The notes: generated by a model from the letters alone, not told the origin. 64,000 bases of DNA from Lachnospiraceae bacterium (GCA_017624235.1 JAGANL010000045.1:1-64000), one strand, 5' to 3'; counted from the stretch's first letter, positions 22,401 through 31,931 are shown. A program made the numbers and translations.

Positions 22401-23327
22401 ATGAAAACAAGAGTAACGGAATTACTGGGAATCCAGTACCCGATTTTTCAGGGCGGCATGGCATGGGTAGCTGAGTATCATCTGGCAGCTGCGGCTTCTG
22501 AGGCAGGTGGTCTTGGAATCATCGGTGCAGGCGGTGCTCCGGCAGAATTTGTTCGTGATCAGATCCGTAAGACCAAAGAGCTGACAGATAAGCCGTTTGG
22601 TGTAAATGTCATGCTGATGAATCCGGAAGCAGATGCGATTGCACAGGTAATCGTAGAAGAAGGTGTGAAGGTCGTTACGACCGGAGCAGGCAATCCGGGT
22701 AAGTATATGAAGCTTTGGAAGGAAGCCGGTGTGAAGGTCATTCCGGTTGTGGCCAGTGTGGCGCTTGCAAAGATGATGGAGCGTTCCGGTGTGGATGCGG
22801 TCATTGCAGAGGGAACAGAATCCGGTGGACACATCGGATCTGCTACAACCATGACACTGGTGCCTCAGGTCGTGGATGCTGTTTCGATTCCGGTTATTGC
22901 GGCAGGCGGAATTGCAGACGGAAGAGGCTTTGCGGCATCGATGATGCTGGGAGCCGAAGCGGTACAGATGGGTACCCGTTTCCTCGTAGCAAAAGAGTGT
23001 GTCGTACATGAAAATTATAAACAAAAGGTTCTTGCAGCCAAGGATATTGATTCGGAGGTAACCGGTATGAGTACCGGTCATCCTGTTCGTCAGATTCGCA
23101 ACAAGATGACGAGAGAATATCTGAAAATGGAAAAGGAAGGTGCAACTCTGGACGAGCTGGAGCATCTGACCTTAGGCTCTTTACGGAAGGCCGTTGTAGA
23201 CGGCGATGTCGTAGAAGGCACGATTATGGCAGGCCAGATTGCAGGCATGGTCAAAAAGGAGCAGACCTGCAGGGAGATCATGGAAGAAATCATGAGCGAG
23301 GCAAAGGGACTGTTAAAAATTCAGTAA
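22401..23327 (+). CDS. fabK: enoyl-[acyl-carrier-protein] reductase II (FabK)
   Basis: FMN-dependent enoyl-ACP reductase that completes each elongation cycle; the FabK type replaces FabI in many Firmicutes. The 308-residue TIM-barrel starts LLGIQYPIFQGGMAWVA, has the flavin-binding segments AEGTESGGHIG and IPVIAAGGIADGRG, and GAEAVQMGTRFLVAKE. It follows acpP closely and is terminated by a strong hairpin before fabD, so acpP-fabK forms a separate unit from fabD onward. Confidence 0.95.
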   Translation: MKTRVTELLGIQYPIFQGGMAWVAEYHLAAAASEAGGLGIIGAGGAPAEFVRDQIRKTKELTDKPFGVNVMLMNPEADAIAQVIVEEGVKVVTTGAGNPGKYMKLWKEAGVKVIPVVASVALAKMMERSGVDAVIAEGTESGGHIGSATTMTLVPQVVDAVSIPVIAAGGIADGRGFAASMMLGAEAVQMGTRFLVAKECVVHENYKQKVLAAKDIDSEVTGMSTGHPVRQIRNKMTREYLKMEKEGATLDELEHLTLGSLRKAVVDGDVVEGTIMAGQIAGMVKKEQTCREIMEEIMSEAKGLLKIQ

Positions 23328-23339
23328 AAGAAGTACATA

Positions 23340-23369
23340 GGAGGTCTGTAACGACAGACCTCCGTTTTA
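23340..23369 (+). terminator. terminator after fabK
   Basis: A perfect 10-bp stem (GGAGGTCTGT pairing with ACAGACCTCC) with an AACG tetraloop is followed by GTTTTAT. It splits the fab cluster into two transcripts. Confidence 0.9.
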
Positions 23370-23381
23370 TCCGTTTATTAG

Positions 23382-23394
23382 TTTGAAAATCAAA
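23382..23394 (+). promoter_or_regulatory. FabT-type operator before fabD
   Basis: TTTGAAAATCAAA, again a perfect TTTGA-N3-TCAAA inverted repeat, lies 63 bases before fabD. An AT-rich stretch (23395-23430) should contain the promoter, but I cannot assign clean -35/-10 boxes. Confidence 0.62.
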
Positions 23395-23456
23395 ATATTT
23401 GATATTATTTACATTATAGAGAAAAGAAAAAATGGAACAAGGGAAGGATGGTAGTT

Positions 23457-24377
23457 ATGGGAAAAATTGCATTTATGTTTCCGGGACAGGGAGCACAGTA
23501 TGTCGGAATGGCAAAGGATTTTTATGATGCGGTTCCGGTCAGCAGGGAGATGTTTGAGCTGGCAGGAAAGGCAAGCGGGCTGGATGTGACTGCGCTTTGC
23601 TTTGAGGAAAATGAGAAAATCAATATTACAGAATATACACAGATCTGTATGCTGGCAGCCGAGGTTGCTATGTACAAGGCTTTGGAAGAAAAGGGCATCA
23701 AGCCGGATGTAACAGCCGGCTTAAGTCTTGGTGAGTATGGTGCACTTGTGGTAAGTGGTGCGATGACCCCTGAAGAGGCCTTTCAGGTCGTAAGACAGAG
23801 AGGTCTTTTCATGCAGGAGGCCGTTCCGACCGGAGGTGCTATGACCGCTGTGCTCGGACTGGATACGGAGACGATTGAAAAGGTGTGTGCCGAGACAGAG
23901 GGGACGGTCAGCGTGGCCAATTATAACTGCCCGGGACAGACCGTCATTACCGGAGAGGAAAAGGCCGTTGCTGCCGCCACTGAGGCTTTAAGTGCGGCAG
24001 GAGCAAAGAGATGTGTACCGCTTAAGGTCAGCGGGCCGTTCCATTCTCCGATGCTGTCCGGTGCCGGAGAAAAGCTGGGAGAGGTATTGGCAGACGTAGA
24101 AATCCATGATATAACCGTTCCGTATCTGGCTAATGTAACAGCGGATTATGTAACGGACAAAGCGCAGGTAAAGGAGCTTTTGACGAAGCAGGTAGCATCT
24201 TCTGTAAGATGGCAGCAGAGTGTGGAGCGAATGATTGCGGATGGTGTGACTACCTTTGTGGAAATCGGACCGGGCAAGACACTGGCAGGCTTCATGCGTA
24301 AGATCAGCAGAGATGTAACTGTCTATAACGTAGAAAAGCTGGAAGATGTAGAGAAGGTAGCAGAGGCATTAAAATAA
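23457..24377 (+). CDS. fabD: malonyl CoA-ACP transacylase
   Basis: Transfers malonyl from CoA to ACP. The 306-residue acyltransferase begins [16 protein letters not shown], has the nucleophile Ser at 90 in [12 protein letters not shown], the conserved Arg in [11 protein letters not shown], and His in [13 protein letters not shown] 23457 is preferred over ATG 23448 because AAGGATG lies at a workable distance; the upstream ATG touches it. First gene of the fabD-G-F-Z-oxidoreductase-fabH unit, whose genes are 0-40 bases apart. Confidence 0.95.
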   Translation: MGKIAFMFPGQGAQYVGMAKDFYDAVPVSREMFELAGKASGLDVTALCFEENEKINITEYTQICMLAAEVAMYKALEEKGIKPDVTAGLSLGEYGALVVSGAMTPEEAFQVVRQRGLFMQEAVPTGGAMTAVLGLDTETIEKVCAETEGTVSVANYNCPGQTVITGEEKAVAAATEALSAAGAKRCVPLKVSGPFHSPMLSGAGEKLGEVLADVEIHDITVPYLANVTADYVTDKAQVKELLTKQVASSVRWQQSVERMIADGVTTFVEIGPGKTLAGFMRKISRDVTVYNVEKLEDVEKVAEALK

Positions 24378-24402
24378 GATATTTTTTGGACAGGAGGTAC
24401 AT

Positions 24403-25143
24403 ATGTTAACAGGAAAAGTGGCACTTGTGACAGGTGCGAGCCGCGGAATCGGCAGGCAGATCGCATTGACACTGGCAGGCTATGGAGCAGAGGTCATTGT
24501 CAATTATAACGGTTCCAAAGAGAAAGCAGAAGCCGTTGTCAAGGAAATCGAGGAAAAGGGTGGCAGAGCAGTTGCAGTACAGTGTTCCGTAGCCGATTAT
24601 GAAGCATGCGGAGTGATGATCACACAGATGCTAGAGCAGTTCGGCCATATCGATATTCTGGTAAACAATGCCGGCATCACAAAGGATAATCTGATGATCA
24701 AGATGTCTGAGGCTGATTTTGATGCGGTGATTGACACGAATTTAAAAGGTACGTTCAATACGATCAAGCATATGTACCGCCCATTCTTAAAACAGAAGTC
24801 CGGCAGAATCATCAATATGTCTTCCGTATCCGGTGTGCTTGGAAATGCAGGACAGGCAAACTATGCTGCCTCCAAGGCGGGAGTCATCGGTCTGACCAAG
24901 AGCATGGCAAGAGAGCTTGCCAGCAGAAATATTACGGTCAATGCGGTAGCGCCCGGTTTTATTGATACCGACATGACACAGGCTATGACGGATGCGGCAA
25001 AAGAGGCAACGCTGCAGCAGATTCCGCTTAAGCGAGTTGGAAAGCCGGAGGATATTGCAGAGACAGTGGCATTTTTAGCAAGTGACAAAGCAGGCTATAT
25101 CACAGGGCAGGTCATTTCCGTGGATGGCGGTATGGCGATTTGA
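24403..25143 (+). CDS. fabG: 3-oxoacyl-[acyl-carrier-protein] reductase
   Basis: NADPH-dependent reduction of beta-ketoacyl-ACP. The 246-residue short-chain dehydrogenase has the nucleotide-binding [26 protein letters not shown] typical of FabG, the catalytic Tyr154 and Lys158 in ANYAASKAG with Ser in the preceding SSVSGV, and the C-terminal [24 protein letters not shown] provides a very strong ribosome site. It lies between fabD and fabF in the standard order. Confidence 0.97.
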   Translation: MLTGKVALVTGASRGIGRQIALTLAGYGAEVIVNYNGSKEKAEAVVKEIEEKGGRAVAVQCSVADYEACGVMITQMLEQFGHIDILVNNAGITKDNLMIKMSEADFDAVIDTNLKGTFNTIKHMYRPFLKQKSGRIINMSSVSGVLGNAGQANYAASKAGVIGLTKSMARELASRNITVNAVAPGFIDTDMTQAMTDAAKEATLQQIPLKRVGKPEDIAETVAFLASDKAGYITGQVISVDGGMAI

Positions 25144-25184
25144 TATATGTGGTTTTGAGAAAACAGGTGAAAAGGAGATAGAAA

Positions 25185-26420
25185 ATGAGCAGACGTGTAG
25201 TTGTAACAGGTATGGGTGCGATCACTCCAATCGGTTTAAGCGTAGAGGAATTCTGGGCCGGTGTGAAGGAAGGAAAGACCGGGTTTGCAGAGATCAGCAA
25301 ATTTGATGCTTCCGAATATAAGTGTAAGATTGCAGCAGAAGTAAAGGGCTTTGAAGGCAAAAACTTCATGGATTTTAAGGCGGCCAAGCGAATGGAGCTG
25401 TTCTGCCAGTATGCAGTAGCAGCTACGAAAGAGGCTATGGAGGACGCAGGACTGGATATGGAACAGGAGGATCCGTATAAGGTAGGTGTTTCCGTGGGTT
25501 CCGGCATCGGCTCTCTGCAGGCTATGGAAAGAGAGCACAGCAAGCTGTTGGAGAAGGGGCCGAATAAGGTGAATCCTCTTCTGGTACCGATGATGATCTG
25601 CAATATGGCAGCAGGCAACGTATCCATTCAGTTTGGTTTGAAGGGCAAAAGCATTAACGTAGTGACAGCCTGTGCAACCGGTACAAACTGTATCGGTGAG
25701 GCCTTCCGTACGATTCAGTATGGTGATGCGGATGTCATGATAGCAGGCGGTACGGAGAGCAGCGTAACACCGATCGGTATCGCAGGCTTTACTGCTCTGA
25801 CCGCACTTACCTCTTCCGATGATCCGGCAAGATGCTCGATTCCGTTTGATAAAGAGAGAAGCGGCTTTGTCATGGGTGAAGGTTCTGCCATTGTGGTACT
25901 GGAGGAATTAGAGCATGCAAAGAAGCGCGGTGCGAAGATTTATGCAGAGGTAGTCGGCTATGGCTGCAGCTCCGATGCTTATCATATCACCTCCCCGGCA
26001 GAGGATGGTGCAGGAGCGGCAAAGGCTATGGAAAATGCGGTTGCTGATGCAGGAGCAAAGCCGGAGGATATTACTTATATCAATGCACACGGCACCAGCA
26101 CACACCACAATGATCTGTTTGAGACGAGGGCAATTAAGCTGGCATTCGGTGATCATGCAAAGGATATGAAGATCAATTCTACGAAATCCATGATTGGTCA
26201 TTTATTAGGCGCAGCAGGTGCAATTGAGTTTATCACCTGTGTAAAGGAACTGCAGGAAGGATATATCCACCAGACAGTAGGCTATCAGGTGCCGGACGAG
26301 GAATGTGATCTGGACTACTGCAAGGAGCCGGTAACAGGCGAGTTTACCTATGCGCTGTCCAATTCCCTTGGATTTGGCGGTCACAACGCAAGTATTTTGG
26401 TAAAAAAATATGAGGGCTAA
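25185..26420 (+). CDS. fabF: 3-oxoacyl-[acyl-carrier-protein] synthase II
   Basis: Elongating condensing enzyme. The 411-residue thiolase-fold protein opens RRVVVTGMGAITPIG, has active-site Cys163 in VTACATGTNCIG, and the two catalytic histidines in NAHGTSTHHND and SMIGHLLGAAGA. The C-terminal NSLGFGGHNAS is standard. AAAAGGAGAT precedes the ATG. Only one condensing elongation enzyme is present in the window. Confidence 0.97.
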   Translation: MSRRVVVTGMGAITPIGLSVEEFWAGVKEGKTGFAEISKFDASEYKCKIAAEVKGFEGKNFMDFKAAKRMELFCQYAVAATKEAMEDAGLDMEQEDPYKVGVSVGSGIGSLQAMEREHSKLLEKGPNKVNPLLVPMMICNMAAGNVSIQFGLKGKSINVVTACATGTNCIGEAFRTIQYGDADVMIAGGTESSVTPIGIAGFTALTALTSSDDPARCSIPFDKERSGFVMGEGSAIVVLEELEHAKKRGAKIYAEVVGYGCSSDAYHITSPAEDGAGAAKAMENAVADAGAKPEDITYINAHGTSTHHNDLFETRAIKLAFGDHAKDMKINSTKSMIGHLLGAAGAIEFITCVKELQEGYIHQTVGYQVPDEECDLDYCKEPVTGEFTYALSNSLGFGGHNASILVKKYEG

Positions 26421-26438
26421 ATAAGGAGGGGGAAAATT

Positions 26439-26876
26439 ATGTCAGTTTTATCTGCAAAAGAGATTATGGAAATCATCCCGCACAGACAGCCCTTTATGCT
26501 CATAGATACCATTGAGGAGCTGGAAACAGGAAAAAGAGCAGTTGGAAAAAAATGTGTTTCTTATAATGAGCCGTTTTTTGCCGGACATTTTCCGCAGGAG
26601 CCGGTTATGCCCGGGGTACTTATCATTGAAGCGCTGGCTCAGGTCGGTGCGGTAGCCATCCTTTCCCAGCCGGAAAACAAAGGAAAGCTGGCTTTCTTTG
26701 GAGCTATCAATTCCGCGAAATTTAAAGGGAAGGTAGTTCCGGGTGATGTACTGATGCTGGAGACCGAGATTATCAAGTCCAAAGGCCCGATTGGTGTAGG
26801 AAGCGCTAAGGCAACGGTAGACGGTAAGGTCGTAGCGCAGGCTGAGCTTACCTTTGCGATAGGAGATGCAAAATGA
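26439..26876 (+). CDS. fabZ: 3-hydroxyacyl-[acyl-carrier-protein] dehydratase FabZ
   Basis: Removes water from 3-hydroxyacyl-ACP. The 145-residue hotdog-fold protein carries [15 protein letters not shown] at the start and the catalytic His50 and Glu64 in [32 protein letters not shown] precedes the ATG. Its stop overlaps the next gene's start by 4 bases (ATGA), so translation is coupled. Confidence 0.96.
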   Translation: MSVLSAKEIMEIIPHRQPFMLIDTIEELETGKRAVGKKCVSYNEPFFAGHFPQEPVMPGVLIIEALAQVGAVAILSQPENKGKLAFFGAINSAKFKGKVVPGDVLMLETEIIKSKGPIGVGSAKATVDGKVVAQAELTFAIGDAK

Positions 26877-27919
26877 AACCACTTGTCATAGGTGACTTAG
26901 TTGCCAAAATTCCTGTGATTCAAGGCGGAATGGGTGTCGGCATCAGCCTGCATAAGCTGGCCGGTGCCGTGGCGGCAGAGGGAGGAATCGGCATTATTTC
27001 CACAGCGCAGATCGGTTTCCGCTATCCCGAATTTGATGAACATCCGATTGAAACGAATCTTCGTGCTATTGCAGATGAGATTGCCAGGGCGAGAGAGATC
27101 GCAAAGGGCGGTATCATCGGTGTAAATATTATGGTAGCCACCAGAAAATATGAAGAGTATGTCAAAGCAGCCGTGGCAGCCGGAGTGGATCTGATTATTT
27201 CGGGTGCCGGACTTCCCATGACTCTGCCGGCTTTGGTCGGAAAAGCAAAAACAAAGATTGCGCCGATTGTCAGCAGTGTGAAATCGTCAGAGGTAATCTG
27301 TAGATACTGGCTGAAAAAGTATGACAGGCTGCCGGATCTGGTTGTAATTGAAGGCCCGAAGGCAGGAGGGCATCTGGGATTTTCCAGAGAACAGCTGGAT
27401 GCTTATACGGATGAAAGCTATGATGAAGAAATCCGTCAGATTATAGAGCATGTGAATGATTATGCACAGAAGCATGGAGTGGAAATCCCGGTAGCCGTAG
27501 CAGGCGGCGTATACACCAGAGAGGATGCAGAGCATTGTATGGAACTGGGAGCAAGCGGCGTACAGATGGCAACCCGTTTTGTAACCACCTATGAGTGTGA
27601 CGCACCGGATGCTTATAAACAGTCTTATATCCGTGCAAAAAAAGAGGATATCGTAATCGTGAATAGTCCGGTAGGTATGCCGGGGCGGGCGATTTTGAAT
27701 CCTTTTATGGAAAAAGCAAAGCAGGGGCGGATTCCGCATGGAAAATGTCATTTGTGTGTCAGCACCTGTAAGCCGGCGGAAACACCGTATTGTATTACGG
27801 AAGCATTAGTGAATGCGGCCGAAGGCAGGGTGGATGATGCGCTTTTATTCTGCGGCAGCAATGCGTATCGTGCAAAGAAGCTGGAGCATGTGGCAGATAT
27901 TATGAAGGAATTTCAGTAA
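26873..27919 (+). CDS. FabK/nitronate-monooxygenase-like flavin oxidoreductase with C-terminal Cys cluster
   Basis: A 348-residue FMN-dependent TIM-barrel protein of the 2-nitropropane dioxygenase/FabK superfamily, about 40 residues longer than the FabK of this cluster. Core motifs are [41 protein letters not shown] and [16 protein letters not shown]. The extra C-terminal part holds Cys292, 295, 299 and 307 in a C-x2-C-x3-C-x7-C array, which FabK lacks and which could bind an iron-sulfur cluster. It overlaps fabZ by 4 bases and precedes fabH by 10. Its role in fatty-acid synthesis is suggested only by position. Confidence 0.85.
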   Translation: MKPLVIGDLVAKIPVIQGGMGVGISLHKLAGAVAAEGGIGIISTAQIGFRYPEFDEHPIETNLRAIADEIARAREIAKGGIIGVNIMVATRKYEEYVKAAVAAGVDLIISGAGLPMTLPALVGKAKTKIAPIVSSVKSSEVICRYWLKKYDRLPDLVVIEGPKAGGHLGFSREQLDAYTDESYDEEIRQIIEHVNDYAQKHGVEIPVAVAGGVYTREDAEHCMELGASGVQMATRFVTTYECDAPDAYKQSYIRAKKEDIVIVNSPVGMPGRAILNPFMEKAKQGRIPHGKCHLCVSTCKPAETPYCITEALVNAAEGRVDDALLFCGSNAYRAKKLEHVADIMKEFQ

Positions 27920-27932
27920 AAGGAGGCTAATG

Positions 27933-28895
27933 ATGACCAGCAGAATCGTTGGAACAGGAAGTTATTTACCGGAAACGGTAGTAACAAACGATGATTTATC
28001 AAAGATCATGGACACTTCCGATGAATGGATTTCCAGCCGTACCGGAATCCGTGAACGGAGACTTGTAAAAGAAGAAACAACGGCGTCTATGGCAGCAGAG
28101 GCTGCAAAACGAGCCCTGGAAAATGCCGGGGTAAGTGCCGATGAGATAGACCTGATTATTGTAGGGACGATTACAGGGGATTATGTGACCCCTTCGACAG
28201 CCTGTGAGGTGCAGGCCGCAATCGGTGCGGAGCATGCACTGGCATTTGATTTGAATGCAGCATGTTCAGGCTTTATGTTTGCTTTAAGCAGTGCACATGC
28301 CTATTTACAGGCAAATCTGGCGAACGCTGCACTTGTGATTGGTGTGGAAACGCTTTCCAAAATCATGGACTGGAATGACAGAAGCACCTGTGTACTGTTT
28401 GGAGACGGTGCCGGAGCTGCGGTTGTCAAAAGGGACGAAGTGGGTCTTTCGGGACTGGACCTGGGCTCCGATGGTGCAAAGGGCATGGTACTGGCCTGTC
28501 CGAACCGTACCAACAACAATCCGCTCGTGCAGACGGATAAGGCGCTCGGATATACCTATATGGATGGACAGGAGGTCTATAAGTTTGCGGTGACCACTGT
28601 GCCGGAGAGTATTCATAAGGCAGTGGAGCATGCCGGACTGGAAATCGGGGATATCAAATATTTTGCCCTGCATCAGGCCAATATCCGTATCATACAGTCC
28701 GTTGCCAAGAGATTGAAGGTAAGTGTGGATAAATTCCCAATCAGTCTGGATCACTGTGGAAACATTTCCGCAGCCAGCGTGCCGATTCTCTTGGATGAGA
28801 TGAACCAAAAGGGGATGCTTGAGAGAGGCGACAAGATTGTAATGAGCGGCTTTGGCGGCGGACTTACCTGGGGAACGGCGGTACTGACCTGGTAG
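27933..28895 (+). CDS. fabH: 3-oxoacyl-[acyl-carrier-protein] synthase III
   Basis: Initiating condensing enzyme joining acyl-CoA to malonyl-ACP. The 320-residue protein has IVGTGSYLPETVVTNDDL, active-site Cys111 in LNAACSGFMFAL, the catalytic His in FALHQANIRII and Asn in HCGNISAASVP, and ends GFGGGLTWGTAVLTW. Two ATGs occur in tandem (27930 and 27933); the second is better spaced from AGGAGG. It is the last gene of the cluster, before a terminator; fabH usually comes early in Firmicute fab clusters, so the position is notable. Confidence 0.96.
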   Translation: MTSRIVGTGSYLPETVVTNDDLSKIMDTSDEWISSRTGIRERRLVKEETTASMAAEAAKRALENAGVSADEIDLIIVGTITGDYVTPSTACEVQAAIGAEHALAFDLNAACSGFMFALSSAHAYLQANLANAALVIGVETLSKIMDWNDRSTCVLFGDGAGAAVVKRDEVGLSGLDLGSDGAKGMVLACPNRTNNNPLVQTDKALGYTYMDGQEVYKFAVTTVPESIHKAVEHAGLEIGDIKYFALHQANIRIIQSVAKRLKVSVDKFPISLDHCGNISAASVPILLDEMNQKGMLERGDKIVMSGFGGGLTWGTAVLTW

Positions 28896-28931
28896 GGATG
28901 AATCAGGTAGTTATATATTGTTTTAGTATGG

Positions 28932-28972
28932 AACGCATCAGAGAAAAAGGGATTTGTCTGGTGCGTTTTTAT
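28932..28972 (+). terminator. terminator of the fab cluster
   Basis: AACGCATCAGA pairs with TCTGGTGCGTT (one G-U) and a T-run follows. The rest of the gap 28973-29236 is AT-rich without an assignable element. Confidence 0.8.
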
Positions 28973-29236
28973 TGATTTTGTAAAAAGTAAAATAAATATA
29001 AAATTAAAAATAAGAATTGACGGTATTAAGAATGGCCTGCTATAATAAAATAAAGCCAGTCATTCTAATGCACATCATTTCAGTTTATCTGTTTTCTAAT
29101 ATGTATCCGGTATATGGATACATTATCTGTTTTAGAATCCTTGCTTAAAATACCAATTTATTTCACAGCAGGGAAAAGCAGATCCATACCGATGGATGAG
29201 CAGAATTCCTGCATATTCAGAGGGAGGAAGAAAGCT

Positions 29237-30187
29237 ATGAATGTAACCAAAGAAGAAAGACAAACCTATGGAACCTACAAAGACCGTGTATTTCGTATGC
29301 TGTTTCAGAAAAAGGAAGCACTTTTGGAGCTGTATAATGCTTTGAATCAGACCGCTTATACGGATTTGGAAGCCTTGACAGTGAATACGCTGGATAATGC
29401 TATCTTTATTAAGATGCGGAATGATGTGTCGTTTATCATTGACTGCAATATGTGCTTATACGAGCACCAGTCCACCTATTGTCCTAATATGCCGCTACGT
29501 GGATTTTTCTATTTCGCTGATTTGTATAAGAAGCTGACAAAAGGAATTGATTTAAGTGTGCGAAAGCAGGTTAAAATTCCAACACCGCATTATCTGGTTT
29601 TTTATAACGGCATGGAACGGCAGGAGGAAGAGTATGTCCAACATTTATCGGATGCCTTTGCAGAGGGAAAGAATGGATGTATGGAATTGACTGTGCGGAC
29701 TCTTAATATCAATTTTGGACATAATCAGCAACTTTTGGAACAATGCAGGACTTTGTATGGATATGCTTATTTTGTGGCAGCGGTACGGAGAAATATGCAG
29801 ACGATGGAGATGCGGGAGGCTGTAGAGTCGGCCATAGATCAATGTATTCAGGCAGATATATTGCGGGAATTTCTGTCAGAGCAGAAGGCGGAGGTGGTAG
29901 CCATGTCAATTTATGAGTATAATGAAGAATATGTGCGAAAGACTTTTTTTGAAGAAGGAAGAGAGACAGGCTATGATGAAGGACTTGCCGATGGAGCGGA
30001 AAAGAAGCTGATTATTCAGATTTGTCGCAAGCTGCAAAAGGGAAAGACTCCAGAGCAGATTGCAGAAGAGTTGGATGAGGAGCTTTCCGATGTGAAGAGA
30101 ATATGCAGGGCGGCAGAAGCCTGCAGACCGTATTATGATTGTGATGCAATCTATGAAAGAATGAAAGGCACTGCGGTAAAAATTTAA
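29237..30187 (+). CDS. Rpn family recombination-promoting nuclease / PD-(D/E)XK transposase-like protein
   Basis: A 316-residue protein of the Rpn/transposase_31-like group common in multiple copies in Lachnospiraceae. The N-terminal YGTYKDRVFRMLFQKKEALLELYNAL is typical; a PD-(D/E)XK core is suggested by DVSFIIDCNMCLYEHQS, with the acidic residues preceding E-x-Q. The C-terminal region (EGRETGYDEGLADGAEK, then a charged helical end) matches the family tail. Whether it is an active nuclease is unknown. ATG 29237 follows GGGAGGAAG; upstream in-frame ATGs give a non-family extension. No inverted repeats flank it. Confidence 0.8.
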   Translation: MNVTKEERQTYGTYKDRVFRMLFQKKEALLELYNALNQTAYTDLEALTVNTLDNAIFIKMRNDVSFIIDCNMCLYEHQSTYCPNMPLRGFFYFADLYKKLTKGIDLSVRKQVKIPTPHYLVFYNGMERQEEEYVQHLSDAFAEGKNGCMELTVRTLNINFGHNQQLLEQCRTLYGYAYFVAAVRRNMQTMEMREAVESAIDQCIQADILREFLSEQKAEVVAMSIYEYNEEYVRKTFFEEGRETGYDEGLADGAEKKLIIQICRKLQKGKTPEQIAEELDEELSDVKRICRAAEACRPYYDCDAIYERMKGTAVKI

Positions 30188-30196
30188 GTCGAATAG

Positions 30197-30224
30197 TTGC
30201 ATTTTCAAAAATTCATGGTAAAAT
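30197..30224 (+). promoter_or_regulatory. promoter of the amino-acid ABC transporter
   Basis: TTGCAT (30197-30202) and TAAAAT (30219-30224) lie 16 bases apart, 60 bases before the binding-protein start. Confidence 0.6.
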
Positions 30225-30283
30225 AGTCTCGATTAGTGCATATTTATTCAATTTATTTCAGGAGCAGTAAGGAGGAGACTATT

Positions 30284-31135
30284 ATGAAGAACATGAAAAA
30301 AGTGGCAGCAGCGGTTTTAGCTGTATGTATGGCAGCATCCTTAACGGCATGTGGCAGTAAAGCACCGGCAGATACAGCAGCGCCGGCAGAGACAGAGGCT
30401 GCAGAGAGCACAGACGGAAGCGCAGCAGCGGTTGCCGGTGTAGATGACCTTCCGGGTAAGACAATCGGTGTGCAGCTTGGTACAACAGGTGATATCTATG
30501 CAAGTGATTACGAAGCAGAGGGTTCTACCATCGAGCGTTACAATAAGGGTGCGGATGCCGTTCAGGCATTAAAGCAGGGCAAGCTGGATTGTGTGATCAT
30601 CGATAATCAGCCGGCACAGGCCTTTGTGGAAAAGAACGATGACTTAAAGATTCTGGATGAAGAATTTGCAGTAGAGGATTATGCCATCTGCATTTCCAAG
30701 GATAATAAGGAGCTGACAGAAGCAATTAACGGCGCTCTGGCAGAGTTAAAGGCAGAAGGAATCTTGGACAGTATTATTGCAAACTACATCGGGGATGATA
30801 CCAAGGGACAGTCTCCGTATGTTTCTCCGGAAGGAGTGGATCGTTCCAACGGTACACTGACCATGGCTACCAATGCAGCTTTTGAGCCGTATGAGTACTA
30901 TGATGGAGATAAAGTAGTCGGTATTGATGCAGATATGGCACAGGCCGTATGTGACAAGTTAGGCTATGAGCTGAAAATTGAGGATATGGAGTTTGATTCC
31001 ATCATCAATGCAGTACAGTCCGGTAAGGCAGATATGGGTGTAGCAGGTATGACGGTAACTGAGGATCGTCTGACCAGCGTAGATTTTACAGAGCCTTACA
31101 CTACAGCAAAACAGGTTATCATTGTAAGAAAATAG
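30284..31135 (+). CDS. circularly permuted amino-acid ABC transporter substrate-binding lipoprotein
   Basis: A 283-residue lipoprotein (lipobox LTAC, Cys about residue 23) followed by a Ala/Glu-rich linker. The SBP_bac_3 fold is present but in swapped order. The half that normally follows the hinge (DDLPGKTIGVQLGTTGD to AELKAEGILDSIIANYIG) comes first; the half that normally begins the mature protein (GTLTMATNAAFEPYEYYDG to VDFTEPYTTAKQVIIVRK) comes last, and the protein ends at the hinge. A short linker (about residues 181-198) joins the old C- and N-termini. Both lobes look complete. Permease and ATPase genes of the polar amino-acid type follow after an attenuating hairpin. AAGGAGGAG precedes the ATG. 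Confidence 0.92.
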   Translation: MKNMKKVAAAVLAVCMAASLTACGSKAPADTAAPAETEAAESTDGSAAAVAGVDDLPGKTIGVQLGTTGDIYASDYEAEGSTIERYNKGADAVQALKQGKLDCVIIDNQPAQAFVEKNDDLKILDEEFAVEDYAICISKDNKELTEAINGALAELKAEGILDSIIANYIGDDTKGQSPYVSPEGVDRSNGTLTMATNAAFEPYEYYDGDKVVGIDADMAQAVCDKLGYELKIEDMEFDSIINAVQSGKADMGVAGMTVTEDRLTSVDFTEPYTTAKQVIIVRK

Positions 31136-31159
31136 TTTTTGGTGTATGATATAAGAGCA

Positions 31160-31197
31160 ATGGGGCTGTTGCAGCTATGCACAGCCTCATATTTTAT
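31160..31197 (+). terminator. intercistronic hairpin terminator after the binding-protein gene
   Basis: ATGGGGCTGT pairs with ACAGCCTCAT (one mismatch) and ATTTTAT follows. It likely lets the binding protein be made in excess over the permease and ATPase. Confidence 0.65.
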
Positions 31198-31244
31198 GTA
31201 ACGGAAAAGATTTTTGTATTACAGTCGGAGAAGGAGTGAATCAA

Positions 31245-31931
31245 GTGAGTGATTTTCAGCTGAAATTTTACACGAACTTTATTAAGGAAGACAGATATCT
31301 TTATCTGTTAAAGGGATTGGGGAATACGCTTATCATTACGCTGTTTGCGGTCATTATCGGTGTAGTACTTGGTTTTCTGGTAGCTATCATACGCTCGACC
31401 TATGCCAAGACGGGTAAGCTGAAGCTGTTAAATACACTCTGCGGCATTTACCTGACGGTCATCCGGGGTACACCGATGATGATTCAGCTCATGATTATGT
31501 TTTATGTTGTATTCGTAAGCTCCAATAATAAGATACTGGTAGCTGTCATAGCCTTCGGTATCAACTCCGGCGCTTATGTGGCAGAGATTGTCCGCTCCGG
31601 TATCATGTCCATCGACCAGGGACAGTTTGAGGCGGGCAGGAGCCTTGGTTTCAGTTATCCGCAGACCATGTGGTACATCATTATGCCGCAGGCATTCAAG
31701 AATGTTCTTCCGGCCCTGGCAAATGAGTTTATCGTGCTTTTGAAGGAGACGTCCATCTGCGGTTATATCGGTCTGATGGATTTGACCAGAGGCGGCGATA
31801 TTATCCGCAGCCGTACTTATGAGGCATTCATGCCCCTTATTGCGGTTGCAATTATTTACCTGATTATGGTAGTAGGGCTGACGGCCCTTGTCGGAAAGCT
31901 GGAAAGGAGGCTGCGTGCGAGTGAGCGATAA
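31245..31931 (+). CDS. polar amino-acid ABC transporter permease
   Basis: A 228-residue inner-membrane permease of the His/Glu/Gln/Arg family. Visible features are [20 protein letters not shown] near the start, [18 protein letters not shown], and the EAA-loop-like coupling motif [22 protein letters not shown]. About five helices. GTG 31245 is preferred because AAGGAG lies 8 bases upstream; GTG 31236 is inside it. The end overlaps the ATPase gene by 11 bases. Confidence 0.94.
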   Translation: MSDFQLKFYTNFIKEDRYLYLLKGLGNTLIITLFAVIIGVVLGFLVAIIRSTYAKTGKLKLLNTLCGIYLTVIRGTPMMIQLMIMFYVVFVSSNNKILVAVIAFGINSGAYVAEIVRSGIMSIDQGQFEAGRSLGFSYPQTMWYIIMPQAFKNVLPALANEFIVLLKETSICGYIGLMDLTRGGDIIRSRTYEAFMPLIAVAIIYLIMVVGLTALVGKLERRLRASER

